41,241 nucleotides of DNA from an uncultured Brevibacillus sp. (GCA_946402065.1 CAMIVR010000030.1:1-41241), one strand, 5' to 3'; shown: positions 1 to 8,020, counted from the stretch's first letter. Numbers and translations: made by a program. The notes: generated by a model not told the origin, from the sequence alone.

Positions 1-1473
1 TCCGGAGAAATCGAGCCGACCAGCGGCAGCGTTTCGATCACGCCCGGAGAGCGTTTGGCCGTACTCAAGCAAAACCACTTTGAATTCGACGAAGTGGAAG
101 TGCTGAAAACGGTCATTATGGGCCACAGCCGCCTGTACGAGATCATGGAAGAAAAGACTGCGCTTTATTCAAAAGCCGACTTTACGGAAGAGGACGGGAT
201 GAAAGCATCCGAGCTGGAAGGCGAATTTGAAGAGCTGAACGGCTGGCAAGCGGAAGCCGACGCCGCCTCCATGCTGATCGGACTGGGAATCTCGACTGAT
301 CTGCACGATAAGAAGATGAAGGAATTGAGCGGTAACGAAAAAGTTCGCGTGCTGCTCGCCCAGGCATTGTTTGGCAACCCGCACATTCTGCTGCTGGATG
401 AGCCGACCAACCACCTCGATCTGGACTCGATCGCCTGGCTGGAGAACTTTTTATACGATTACGAGAATACCGTCATCGTCGTCTCCCATGACCGTCACTT
501 CCTGAACAAGGTATGTACGCACATCGCCGATATCGATTTTGGCAAAATCCAGCTCTATGTCGGGAACTACGATTTCTGGTACGAATCCAGTCAGCTGGCG
601 CTGCAAATGATGCGCGACGCCAACAAGAAGAAGGAAGAAAAGATCAAGGAGCTGGAGAGCTTCATCGCCCGCTTCAGCGCGAACGCCTCGAAATCGAAGC
701 AAGCGACCTCCCGGAAAAAGCTGTTGGAGAAAATCACGCTGGATGACATCAAGCCGTCTTCGCGGAAGTATCCGTTTATCAACTTCAAGCCGGAGCGGGA
801 GGCCGGCAAGAATCTGCTGGTCGTCGAGGGAGTGTCCAAAAATATCGATGGGGAACAGGTGCTGAAGGATCTGCATCTGACCGTCAACAAAGGAGATAAA
901 ATTGCCTTTGTCGGTCCAAATGAATTGGCCAAAACGACGCTCTTCCAGATACTCATGGGCGAAATCGCGCCGGACAGCGGCGAATTCCAATGGGGCGTGA
1001 CGACGTCCCAAGCGTACTTCCCGAAAGACAACTCGGCCTACTTCGACACCGATCTGAACCTCGTCGAGTGGCTGCGTCAGTATTCCAAGGACCCGGATGA
1101 GACGTTCGTCCGCGGCTTCCTCGGCCGCATGCTGTTCTCCGGAGAAGAATCGCTGAAAAAGGCGAGGGTCCTCTCAGGAGGCGAAAAAGTGCGCTGTATG
1201 CTGTCGAAAATGATGCTGAGCGGGGCCAACGTGCTGATCATGGATGAGCCGACGAACCACCTGGACCTGGAATCGATCACGGCGCTCAACAACGGACTGA
1301 TCGACTTCGACGGCACGCTGCTGTTCGTCTCGCATGACCATCAGTTCGTGCAGACCATCGCCAATCGGATCATCGAGATCACGCCAAACGGAATCATTGA
1401 CAAGCTGATGACATTTGACGAGTATCTGGCGAGTGAGGACGTAGCCAAGCAACGCCAGGAAATGTACGCGTAA
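1..1473 (+). CDS. ABC-F family ATPase, 5' end outside window
   Basis: Soluble ABC-F protein with two ATP-binding cassettes and no membrane domain; such proteins act on the ribosome or in antibiotic resistance. The frame is open from base 1, so the gene begins upstream. About 490 residues are present and only the N-terminus with the first Walker A appears missing. Visible are the first signature LSGNEKVR and Walker B LLLDEPTNHLD (near 390-420), a charged linker rich in Lys/Glu, then the second cassette with signature LSGGEKVR and Walker B LIMDEPTNHLD. Its Walker A reads GPNELAKTT, with Ala where the second Gly of GxxxxGKT is expected. It resembles the YkpA/YbiT subgroup, in which I believe this variant loop recurs. 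It is followed by a terminator at 1486-1513. Confidence 0.93.
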   Translation, partial: SGEIEPTSGSVSITPGERLAVLKQNHFEFDEVEVLKTVIMGHSRLYEIMEEKTALYSKADFTEEDGMKASELEGEFEELNGWQAEADAASMLIGLGISTDLHDKKMKELSGNEKVRVLLAQALFGNPHILLLDEPTNHLDLDSIAWLENFLYDYENTVIVVSHDRHFLNKVCTHIADIDFGKIQLYVGNYDFWYESSQLALQMMRDANKKKEEKIKELESFIARFSANASKSKQATSRKKLLEKITLDDIKPSSRKYPFINFKPEREAGKNLLVVEGVSKNIDGEQVLKDLHLTVNKGDKIAFVGPNELAKTTLFQILMGEIAPDSGEFQWGVTTSQAYFPKDNSAYFDTDLNLVEWLRQYSKDPDETFVRGFLGRMLFSGEESLKKARVLSGGEKVRCMLSKMMLSGANVLIMDEPTNHLDLESITALNNGLIDFDGTLLFVSHDHQFVQTIANRIIEITPNGIIDKLMTFDEYLASEDVAKQRQEMYA

Positions 1474-1485
1474 CCGATACCTCGC

Positions 1486-1513
1486 GCCCTCCATTTCGAT
1501 GGAGGGCGGTTTT
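1486..1513 (+). terminator. Rho-independent terminator after the ABC-F gene
   Basis: A perfect 9-bp stem (GCCCTCCAT at 1486-1494, ATGGAGGGC at 1499-1507) with a TTCG tetraloop is followed by a short T run at 1510-1513. It lies 12 bp after the stop codon. Its right arm overlaps an upstream ATG that would otherwise be taken as the start of the next gene. Confidence 0.85.
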
Positions 1514-1537
1514 GCAAATGAGTTAGGAGAGATAAAC

Positions 1538-2440
1538 GTGGCAACGAAAAAGAAAGTCCTGCTGGCTGATGGGGCCCTGCTGTTTATTGCGGTCAGCTGG
1601 GGCTATACGTTTATATTGGCCAAGGATTTGCTTGAGGAACTCTCGCCGCTGTACTTTTCAGGTTCGCGCTTTTTGATTTCCGGACTGATTCTTGCCGTCT
1701 GGCAGTGGAAAAGCCTTCGCAAGATTTCGCCGTTTTACTGGAAGGCGGGGAGCATTGCCGGAATCCTGCTGTGTGCCGCTTTTACCACGCAGACGTTCGG
1801 AATCGGCTTGACTACCCCGGGCAAGGCCGGAGTCATTACCGGTACGGCTGTTGTCATCGTCCCGCTTCTGTATTTTGTCTGGTCCCGCACCCCGATCCAA
1901 AAAGGGCCGATCATCGGCAGCGTGCTGGCCTTCGTCGGCCTTGCCCTGTTTTCCTGGGACGGACAGTGGCAGGGGATCAACTTTGGCGATTTTCTCGTCT
2001 TGCTCTGTGCCATCAGCTTCGCCCTGCACCTCGTCTATGTCGACCGGACGTACGATAAAGAAAATTCGCTGAATCCGCTCCTGTTTGCGATGATTCAGTT
2101 TCTCGTCGTCGGGGTGATCGATCTGGTGTTGGCTATCCTGTTTGAGCCTGTGCCAAGCCAGCTTTCCGCTTATGGCTGGTACGCCTACCTGTTTGAATTG
2201 CTGATCGGCACGTTGCTCGGTTTCGGCATTCAGCTGGTCGCACAGCGTTACGTACCGCCGATCCACGTCAGCTTGATTCTGTCTACAGAGTCGATCGCTG
2301 CGTTCGGCTTCTCCTGGCTGATCTGGGGGGAACCATTGACGATGCATGTGGTGTTCGGCGTCATCCTGGTGGTCGCCGGAATTTTTCTCACCGAGATCGC
2401 CTATTCCGTGCAGCCCAACAAGGTGGAAACGGGGGCATAA
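1538..2440 (+). CDS. DMT-superfamily (EamA) transporter
   Basis: Integral membrane protein of about 300 residues with ten hydrophobic segments in two EamA repeats; the family exports or imports small metabolites and the substrate cannot be told. The N-terminus (LLFIAVSWGYTF) and the repeat beginning GDFLVLLCAISFALHLVYVD are typical. I chose GTG at 1538, preceded by TAGGAGAG at 1524-1531. The longer frame starting with ATG at 1499 would begin inside the terminator hairpin. It sits alone between a terminator and the long gap before the catabolic operon, and nothing ties it to the fatty-acid genes. A second EamA gene begins at 40436. Confidence 0.88.
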   Translation: MATKKKVLLADGALLFIAVSWGYTFILAKDLLEELSPLYFSGSRFLISGLILAVWQWKSLRKISPFYWKAGSIAGILLCAAFTTQTFGIGLTTPGKAGVITGTAVVIVPLLYFVWSRTPIQKGPIIGSVLAFVGLALFSWDGQWQGINFGDFLVLLCAISFALHLVYVDRTYDKENSLNPLLFAMIQFLVVGVIDLVLAILFEPVPSQLSAYGWYAYLFELLIGTLLGFGIQLVAQRYVPPIHVSLILSTESIAAFGFSWLIWGEPLTMHVVFGVILVVAGIFLTEIAYSVQPNKVETGA

Positions 2441-2703
2441 ACGAAGAAGCGACAGGACAATCATTTGCATGGGCCGGTGTAGCTTCAGACAGGTGATTCA
2501 CTTTTGATGCCAACGGCAAGGGGAGTTTGTAACCAAACCTGCTCCCCGGTTGGCGTTGCCGGTTTGTTCGCTTCGACAATTGGGCTGCTTCTTTTCGTAA
2601 GTGTGGTTCGCCGTGATGTCGATGGCAACATCATGATCGTTTCTGATTTCTCCGGGGCTAATGAACTGCTAGTTCGGTTCGGGAAAAATTGTCCGAATAA
2701 TCA
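2441..2703. other. Intergenic stretch with a nested inverted repeat
   Basis: No convincing gene. An open frame at 2504-2731 has no ribosome binding site and runs through the promoter of the next operon. The main structure is a nested inverted repeat: GCCAAC (2509-2514) with GTTGGC (2549-2554) outside, and GGGGAG (2520-2525) with CTCCCC (2542-2547) inside. No T run follows on either strand, so it is not an ordinary terminator. It may be a transcript 3'-end structure or an unknown RNA element. Confidence 0.35.
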
Positions 2704-2732
2704 TTGTACAATCAAAGAAGTTGAATTATAAT
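2704..2732 (+). promoter_or_regulatory. Sigma-A promoter of the hydroxyacyl-CoA dehydrogenase operon
   Basis: The -35 box is TTGTAC (2704-2709), the spacer is 17 bp, and the -10 box is a perfect TATAAT (2727-2732). The expected start site, about 2739, coincides with the first base of the palindrome at 2739-2756, so a bound repressor would block initiation. Confidence 0.75.
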
Positions 2733-2738
2733 GAAATA

Positions 2739-2756
2739 ATACTGACCGGACAGTAT
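2739..2756. promoter_or_regulatory. TetR-type operator 1 (start-site copy)
   Basis: The palindrome ATACTGACCGGACAGTAT has only one non-complementary base pair position per half (bases 7 and 12). It lies at the predicted transcription start. The same pattern recurs at 2868, 10684, 12042 and 12174. The likely ligand-responsive protein is the TetR regulator encoded at 9947-10519. Confidence 0.75.
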
Positions 2757-2867
2757 GCTGGTTGAAAAAAGAATAAAATAAGCATATCAACAAGAAGTGG
2801 AAGGCACGCTGTAATATTGGAACGGGAAAAGTAAGCCAAAGAAGCGGGAGTCTTTTTACAATGCAAC

Positions 2868-2885
2868 ATACCAACTGATTAGTAT
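2868..2885. promoter_or_regulatory. TetR-type operator 2 (leader copy)
   Basis: ATACCAACTGATTAGTAT is a looser copy of the palindrome. It lies 129 bp downstream of the first and 40 bp before the start codon of the first gene. A T5/A6 tract follows directly. It could act as a transcriptional roadblock or for cooperative binding. Confidence 0.65.
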
Positions 2886-2925
2886 TTTTAAAAAATATCA
2901 AAAATTCTGGGAGGAGCGATCCAAG

Positions 2926-3795
2926 ATGAATATCCAAGACGTCAAGAACATATGTGTGGTAGGCAGCGGATCCATGGGGCATCAAATTGCCATGCTGTGC
3001 GCATTAGGCGGGTATAGAACAACGATCCAGGATATTAGTGAAGAGTCTTTGCAAAAAGCGAAATCGAGCTTGGCAGAGATCATGGATAAATGGGTCGCCA
3101 AAGGCAAGATATCCGCCGAGGAAAGAAACGCTGCCTTCGAGCGGTTACGATTCACAACCAGCTTGGCTGAAGCGGCAGGTAACGCGGATTTTGTCATTGA
3201 AGCGGTAGTAGAAAAGCTTAATGTGAAGAAGGAAGTGTTTGCTGAATTGGATAAAGTGGCCCCGCCTCATGCCATTTTGGCATCCAACAGCTCGACCATT
3301 GTCAATTCGCTGATTGCAGAAGCAACGAAGCGCCCGGATAAAGTTTGCAACATGCATTTCTTCTTCCCTCCACTCGTCATGGACTGCGTGGAAGTCGTCA
3401 TGAGTGAAAAGACGTCGGAAGAAACGGCTCAAGTGACCATGGCGTTGTGCCAAAAAATCAACCGTACAGCCGTATTGCTGCGCAAAGAAATATACGGATT
3501 TATCGCCAATCGAATCTTGTTGGCTCTCTCGCGGGAAGCGACAAGTCTCTACGAACAGGGAATCGCGGATTTTAAGGATATTGATCTCGTTTGCAAGAAA
3601 GCGTTGAATCATCCATTAGGTCCATTTGAATTGGCAGATTTGTCCGGGATCGATGTTGGGTATTACGCCAGGCTACAGCTTTACGCCGAGACGGGAGACC
3701 CCAAGGATAAGCCGGAAGCTTGCGTCGAAGAAAAGGTAAAAGCCGGAACGCTCGGCCGGAAAACGGGAAGAGGCTGGTATGACTATTCAAAATAA
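2926..3795 (+). CDS. 3-hydroxyacyl-CoA dehydrogenase
   Basis: NAD-dependent oxidation of 3-hydroxyacyl-CoA to 3-ketoacyl-CoA, the third step of beta-oxidation; 289 residues, the usual length of the single-function (HbdA/PaaH-type) enzymes. The N-terminal Rossmann motif GSGSMGHQIA is at residues 13-22. The catalytic pair is visible in HFFFPPLVMDCVE, with His and Glu twelve residues apart as in the family. The C-terminal domain carries GFIANRI, containing the conserved Asn. One departure is HFFFPP instead of the common HFFNPV. The start is ATG 2926 after GGGAGGAG. It is the first gene of the operon, behind promoter 2704-2732 and two operators. Chain length and 3-hydroxybutyryl specificity cannot be told. 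Confidence 0.93.
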   Translation: MNIQDVKNICVVGSGSMGHQIAMLCALGGYRTTIQDISEESLQKAKSSLAEIMDKWVAKGKISAEERNAAFERLRFTTSLAEAAGNADFVIEAVVEKLNVKKEVFAELDKVAPPHAILASNSSTIVNSLIAEATKRPDKVCNMHFFFPPLVMDCVEVVMSEKTSEETAQVTMALCQKINRTAVLLRKEIYGFIANRILLALSREATSLYEQGIADFKDIDLVCKKALNHPLGPFELADLSGIDVGYYARLQLYAETGDPKDKPEACVEEKVKAGTLGRKTGRGWYDYSK

Positions 3796-3796
3796 A

Positions 3797-3995
3797 GGAG
3801 ACGCGGATTTTATGGTATTCTCTGCAAGGGCTGTCACGGATTAAGCAAGCGGTTGACAAGGGAATGGAATGCCAGCTGGCAGCAGCTCTTGAAATCGAAG
3901 CCGCACTGTTTGGCGAAATGTTCCTTACAGAAGATGTAAAGGAAGGGGTTCAGGCATTCTTGGAAAAACGAGCTCCGCAATTCAAGCACAAGTAA
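3797..3995 (+). pseudogene. Relic of an enoyl-CoA hydratase (crotonase) C-terminus
   Basis: In the frame ending with TAA at 3993-3995 the last 50 or so codons read like the end of a crotonase: IKQAVDKGMECQ, then LEIEAALFGEMFLTEDVKEG, then VQAFLEKRAPQFKHK. The 200 or so residues that should precede them, including the CoA-binding and oxyanion segments, are absent. Just upstream a good ribosome site (AAAGGAG, 3794-3800) serves ATG 3812, but that frame stops after ten codons. This fits an internal deletion that kept the start region and the 3' end and put them out of frame. The intact crotonase at 8892-9671 may now supply the activity. Confidence 0.75.
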
Positions 3996-4003
3996 GGGGG
4001 ACC

Positions 4004-5104
4004 ATGATGAAAAATAATCGAATGGATCAGCCGCGTTCAGATCATGGGGTTATATCGATGCGTCAGGGAGAGGAGCTGAACGTAAAACGTTTGGAGAGCT
4101 TCATCCGGGAAAATGTGGAGGGATTGGACGATTCACCACTCGAAATAAAACAATTCGGGATGGGCGCTTCCAATCTTACGTATCTGTTGCAAACGAAAAA
4201 ATGGGAGGCGGTTCTACGGCGGCCTCCCCTCGGTCCAGTGGCTCCCAAAGCCCATGATATGGCCCGCGAGTACAAAATCTTGAGTATGATCCATCCCGTA
4301 TTCCCGCTTGCACCGAAGCCGTATGTATTCAGCGACGACCAAGAAATCATCGGAAGCCCGTTTTTTATCATGGAAAGGAGGCACGGCATCGTATTGGACA
4401 CCGAATTTCCGGAACACGTGAAGCCATCTCCGGAGCTATGCCTGCGCATTTCCGAAGAAATGGTAGACCGCCTTGTACAGCTTCATAGCATTGATATCAA
4501 GGAAACAGGACTGGAAAGCATCGGTCGCTCGGAAGGCTTTATGGAGCGTCAGGTGCTGGGCTGGATCGACAGGTATGAACGCGCCAAGACGGAAGATGTG
4601 GAGGGGGTCGAGGAACTGAAGAGCTGGCTGGTCAGCAATCTTCCCCCATCTCCTCCCGCGTCCCTTATCCATTACGATTATAAGTTGAATAATGTCATGT
4701 TTGCTACGAACGATATTACGAAAATGGTCGGTGTGTTCGATTGGGAAATGACCACGGTTGGAGATCCCCTTGTCGATCTGGCTTGCGCCATGAGTTACTG
4801 GATTCAGGCTGATGATCCGGAGGAATTGAAGAGGGGGTTCGGACGGCTGCCGGTCACAGTAACAGAAGGTTTTCTGTCCCGCAGCGAGTTTATCCGGTCC
4901 TATGCCCGAAAAAGCGGACGAGATCTGTCGCGAATGGATTTTTATTTGGCATTTGCCAATTTTAAACTGGCCGTCATCTGCCAGCAAATCTACTACAGGT
5001 GGAAAAAAGGCCAAACGAAAGATGTGCGTTTCTCCACTTTCGGGGACTTTGTCCGTACCCTGATATTCACGTCCCGAGAAATATCGCATGGTTCATTTTC
5101 GTAG
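4004..5104 (+). CDS. APH-family acyl-CoA kinase-like phosphotransferase
   Basis: Aminoglycoside-phosphotransferase fold protein of 366 residues, of the kind found as the N-terminal domain of ACAD10/ACAD11 and as LvaA of Pseudomonas putida, where the known or proposed reaction is phosphorylation of the hydroxyl of 4-hydroxyacyl-CoA. Visible are an N-lobe with GMGASNLTYLL, the catalytic loop HYDYKLNN (HxDxxxxN) near residue 224, and the metal-binding DWEMTTVGDPLVDLA. ATG 4004 and ATG 4007 are both possible; the GGGGG at 3996-4000 fits 4007 slightly better. It is followed within 20 bp by a phosphatase-like gene and then an acyl-CoA dehydrogenase. The context argues for a CoA-thioester or hydroxy-acid substrate, not drug resistance. 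Substrate is inferred. Confidence 0.85.
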   Translation: MMKNNRMDQPRSDHGVISMRQGEELNVKRLESFIRENVEGLDDSPLEIKQFGMGASNLTYLLQTKKWEAVLRRPPLGPVAPKAHDMAREYKILSMIHPVFPLAPKPYVFSDDQEIIGSPFFIMERRHGIVLDTEFPEHVKPSPELCLRISEEMVDRLVQLHSIDIKETGLESIGRSEGFMERQVLGWIDRYERAKTEDVEGVEELKSWLVSNLPPSPPASLIHYDYKLNNVMFATNDITKMVGVFDWEMTTVGDPLVDLACAMSYWIQADDPEELKRGFGRLPVTVTEGFLSRSEFIRSYARKSGRDLSRMDFYLAFANFKLAVICQQIYYRWKKGQTKDVRFSTFGDFVRTLIFTSREISHGSFS

Positions 5105-5122
5105 GCAAGCGAGGGATAAAAG

Positions 5123-5854
5123 ATGGGGAAAATTCACCTCCTCCTTAAAAAAGAAGAGATCGATGGGGAAAAGCTGAAGGATCAGGTGGCTGTCGTATTC
5201 GATGTCTTCCTGGCATCATCAGTTGTTACGGCTGCGCTGCATTTCGGAGCAAAGGAAGTGATTCCTGTTTTCAAAGGCGACGAGGCGCTTCAAGTGGCGA
5301 AGGAACTGGAGCAGAATCGCTGTGTGCTTGTGGGCGAGCACGAAGGAAGAGCATTGGAAGGCTTTCACCTGCCGGTTCCCTTATCTTTGAAAGGCAGCAT
5401 GGAAGGGAAAACGATGATCTTGTCTACCACAAATGGAACGGTTGCCGTTCGAAAGGCTTCTGTGGCCAATAAAGTGTACATCTGTTCCTTGTTAAACGGC
5501 CTGGCTGTCGCCGAAAAAGTTACGGCTGATCACGTAGACGACTCGCTGGTAATCATTTGTTCCGGCTCATCCGGCTCTTTTTCCCTGGAAGACTTTTATG
5601 GTGCGGGATATTTTCTCGATTGCCTGATTAGCCGGGAGCCGAAAGCTTGGGAACTGACGGATTCCGCACAGGCTGCATTCTTGTTTTATCGGGGGAATCA
5701 GCACAACCATCACGAGGTACTTCGCAATACAAGGGTTGGCCGAATGCTTCTGAGAAGCGGCTGGGAACAGGATCTGGATTATGTGACGCAGCGGGGGATC
5801 TTGTCGATCGTTCCTTATGTAGAGGGGAAAAATATCCTTGGTTCCTCATACTGA
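5123..5854 (+). CDS. 2-phosphosulfolactate phosphatase-like (ComB family) protein
   Basis: 243 residues, the length of the ComB family, whose founding member dephosphorylates 2-phosphosulfolactate in coenzyme M synthesis. Supporting segments are VVFDVFLASSVVTAAL near residues 28-43, HFGAKEVIPVFKGDEAL, LVGEHEGRALEGF, ILSTTNGTVAVRKA and CSLLNGLAVA. The family block usually written DVLRATT reads DVFLASS here, so the Arg is replaced. No other coenzyme M or sulfolactate gene is in the window. The gene lies between the APH-like kinase (18-bp gap) and the ACAD10/11-like dehydrogenase (44-bp gap). A phosphate-removing role on a phosphorylated acyl intermediate is therefore plausible, but it is inference. 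The start is ATG 5123 after GAGGG. Confidence 0.75.
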   Translation: MGKIHLLLKKEEIDGEKLKDQVAVVFDVFLASSVVTAALHFGAKEVIPVFKGDEALQVAKELEQNRCVLVGEHEGRALEGFHLPVPLSLKGSMEGKTMILSTTNGTVAVRKASVANKVYICSLLNGLAVAEKVTADHVDDSLVIICSGSSGSFSLEDFYGAGYFLDCLISREPKAWELTDSAQAAFLFYRGNQHNHHEVLRNTRVGRMLLRSGWEQDLDYVTQRGILSIVPYVEGKNILGSSY

Positions 5855-5898
5855 TGAAATGATTTTGAAAATGACAAATCATACGAAGGGTGAGAACG

Positions 5899-7101
5899 AT
5901 GTATTTTGAATACAGCGATAAAGTGAAAAGCCTGCAAGAACGAGTAAGCCAATTTATGGAAGAGGTCGTTTATCCGAATGAACCCGTCTTTGAAAGGCAG
6001 CTAAACGAGGCGCCGTCGCGTTGGCACGTACCGAGTGTCATGGAAGAAATGAAAGCCAAGGCAAGGGCAGCAGGACTATGGAATCTTTTTTTGCCCGGGA
6101 GCCAATACGGGGCGGGACTGACGAATCTGGAATATGCGCCGCTCTGCGAAATCATGGGCAGGTCGCTTATCGCTCCGGAGGTGTTTAATTGCAATGCGCC
6201 AGATACAGGAAATATGGAGGTTTTGGTGTGCTATGGCTCGCAGGAGCAGAAAGACAAGTGGCTAACCCCGCTTTTGAATGGTGAAATCCGCTCCTGCTTC
6301 AGCATGACGGAACCGCAAGTTGCTTGTTCTGATGCGACAAATATGGAATTACGGATTGAACGGGACGGGGACGAATATGTCATCAATGGGAGAAAGTGGT
6401 GGTCGTCTGGAGCAGGTGATCCACGCTGCAAGATTGCCATTGTCATGGGCCGATCGAATCCATCCGCTCCCAGGCATGAACAGCATTCGATGATTTTGGT
6501 TCCGCTCGATACCCCCGGAGTGGAGATTATCCGCCAATTGCCCGTCTTCGGTTATGATCATGCGCCTCATGGCCATGCAGAATTGGCGTACAACAATGTC
6601 CGCGTGCCTGCATCGAACTTGCTCTGGGATGAAGGGAAAGGATTCAGCATCGCCCAGGGCCGGCTGGGACCTGGACGAATTCACCATTGCATGCGTTTAA
6701 TCGGGGCTGCGGAAAGAGCGCTTGAATTGATGTGCAAACGGGTTAAAGAACGGACGGCCTTCGGAAAACCACTGGCCGAACAAGGGGTCATTCTGGAATG
6801 GATTGCCGAATCACGCATGGATATTGAACAGGCACGACTGTTGACATTAAAGGCAGCCTATATGATGGATACTGTCGGAAACAAGGCAGCGAAAAAAGAA
6901 ATTGCGATGATTAAAGTGGTTGCCCCGAATATGGCGCTCCGGGTGCTCGATCGTGCAATACAAGCCTTTGGCGGAGCTGGTGTCAGCGAAGATTTCCCGC
7001 TTGCGTCTCTATGGGCAAACGCCAGAACCCTTCGCCTGGCCGACGGCCCCGATGAGGTGCATCGTGCCGCCCTGGGCAAGATGGAATTGAAACAGCACTA
7101 G
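5899..7101 (+). CDS. Acyl-CoA dehydrogenase, ACAD10/11-like
   Basis: FAD-dependent acyl-CoA dehydrogenase of 400 residues with the usual three-domain order. FAD-contact segments include [12 protein letters not shown] and the WWSSGAGD block, with [11 protein letters not shown] in the C-terminal helical domain and the [15 protein letters not shown] motif. The C-terminal LADGPDEVH places Asp (residue 382) where ordinary acyl-CoA dehydrogenases have the catalytic Glu of EGTxE. That DGPDEVH form is typical of the ACAD10/ACAD11/LvaC group. ATG 5899 with GAAGGG at 5885-5890 is preferred over GTG 5890. Adjacent kinase and phosphatase-like genes support a substrate carrying a phosphate or hydroxyl beyond C3. 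Confidence 0.9.
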   Translation: MYFEYSDKVKSLQERVSQFMEEVVYPNEPVFERQLNEAPSRWHVPSVMEEMKAKARAAGLWNLFLPGSQYGAGLTNLEYAPLCEIMGRSLIAPEVFNCNAPDTGNMEVLVCYGSQEQKDKWLTPLLNGEIRSCFSMTEPQVACSDATNMELRIERDGDEYVINGRKWWSSGAGDPRCKIAIVMGRSNPSAPRHEQHSMILVPLDTPGVEIIRQLPVFGYDHAPHGHAELAYNNVRVPASNLLWDEGKGFSIAQGRLGPGRIHHCMRLIGAAERALELMCKRVKERTAFGKPLAEQGVILEWIAESRMDIEQARLLTLKAAYMMDTVGNKAAKKEIAMIKVVAPNMALRVLDRAIQAFGGAGVSEDFPLASLWANARTLRLADGPDEVHRAALGKMELKQH

Positions 7102-7206
7102 TTTCAGCGGAATATGTTCTGGCAGGGTCGTTTGCCCTCAAACGGGATATTGCATCGAAACTCATTCAAGCCGAAGATTATATCTCTTACTGATGGAGGG
7201 AGCGGT

Positions 7207-7980
7207 ATGCGTTTTTTGGAAACGGTCTCGGTTGTCACCGGTGCGGGGAGCGGAATAGGAGAGGCAACGGCAAAGAGGCTGGCGAGAGAAGGAGCGAAAG
7301 TGATCCTGGTTGGACGTACGGAAGAAAAATTGAGAAACGTGGCCGATCAAATCAATTCCAGCCAACCCGATGCCGCTGAAGTTTTTGCAGCCGACGTAAC
7401 CATCGAGGAAGATGTGGCGGCTCTATCCGAATACATTGAAAAAAAACATCGGGATTTGCATGTGATCATCAATAGCGCTGGCGGTTCAGCCCAATCCAAA
7501 ATTCGGGACATTACGGTCGAGGAATGGGATCGGATTCTAGCCTTAAACCTTAGAAGTGTGTTTTTGGTTTCGAAAATGTTGGGAAATGTGATGGTTTTGT
7601 CTGCCAGCAAAGAAATAAAGAAAAAGGAGCGGGCCATCGTTAATGTGGCCTCCTTGTCCGGTTATAAAGCGGGAGCTCACATTCCTCATTACAGCTCTTC
7701 CAAAGCGGCCGTCATCAACTTCACAAGGGCGCTTGCCAATGAATATGCCCCTTTCAGGATTCGCGTGAATTCCGTATCGCCCGGTTTTGTCGACACGCCA
7801 TTGATGGAACAGGGGATGAAGAATCCCCGTTTCATGGAGGCCATCGAACGGAATACGGCTTTGAAACGCGCCGGACGTCCGGAGGAAATCGCCAATGTCA
7901 TCGCGTTCATGGCATCGCAGGAGGCATCGTATATGACGGGATCCGATGTATTGGTCGATGGGGGATGGCTAATCACTTAG
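7207..7980 (+). CDS. Short-chain dehydrogenase/reductase (SDR) 1
   Basis: NAD(P)-dependent oxidoreductase of 257 residues, classical SDR length. Visible are the cofactor motif TGAGSGIG, the structural INSAGG where NNAG is usual, the catalytic Ser in NVASLSGY, YSSSK as the YxxxK motif, and the C-terminal GRPEEIANVIAFMAS plus TGSDVLVDGGW. The start is ATG 7207 after GGAGGG (7195-7200); the open frame extends upstream to 7114 but without a start signal. It lies 105 bp after the dehydrogenase gene and 40 bp before a second SDR. A likely job is interconversion of a keto and a hydroxy acyl group (3- or 4-position), but the substrate is not readable from sequence. Confidence 0.88.
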   Translation: MRFLETVSVVTGAGSGIGEATAKRLAREGAKVILVGRTEEKLRNVADQINSSQPDAAEVFAADVTIEEDVAALSEYIEKKHRDLHVIINSAGGSAQSKIRDITVEEWDRILALNLRSVFLVSKMLGNVMVLSASKEIKKKERAIVNVASLSGYKAGAHIPHYSSSKAAVINFTRALANEYAPFRIRVNSVSPGFVDTPLMEQGMKNPRFMEAIERNTALKRAGRPEEIANVIAFMASQEASYMTGSDVLVDGGWLIT

Positions 7981-8020
7981 CGGTTGAAGCAAGATGAAAC
8001 GAGATAGAGGAGGGGTATCC

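Noticed and set aside
1499-1537. ATG 1499 as start of the first EamA transporter
   Set aside because: It lies within the right arm of the terminator and lacks a ribosome site; GTG 1538 has one.
2504-2731. 75-codon plus-strand frame in the gap before the catabolic operon
   Set aside because: No ribosome site, it passes through the nested inverted repeat and both promoter boxes, and the sequence resembles no protein.
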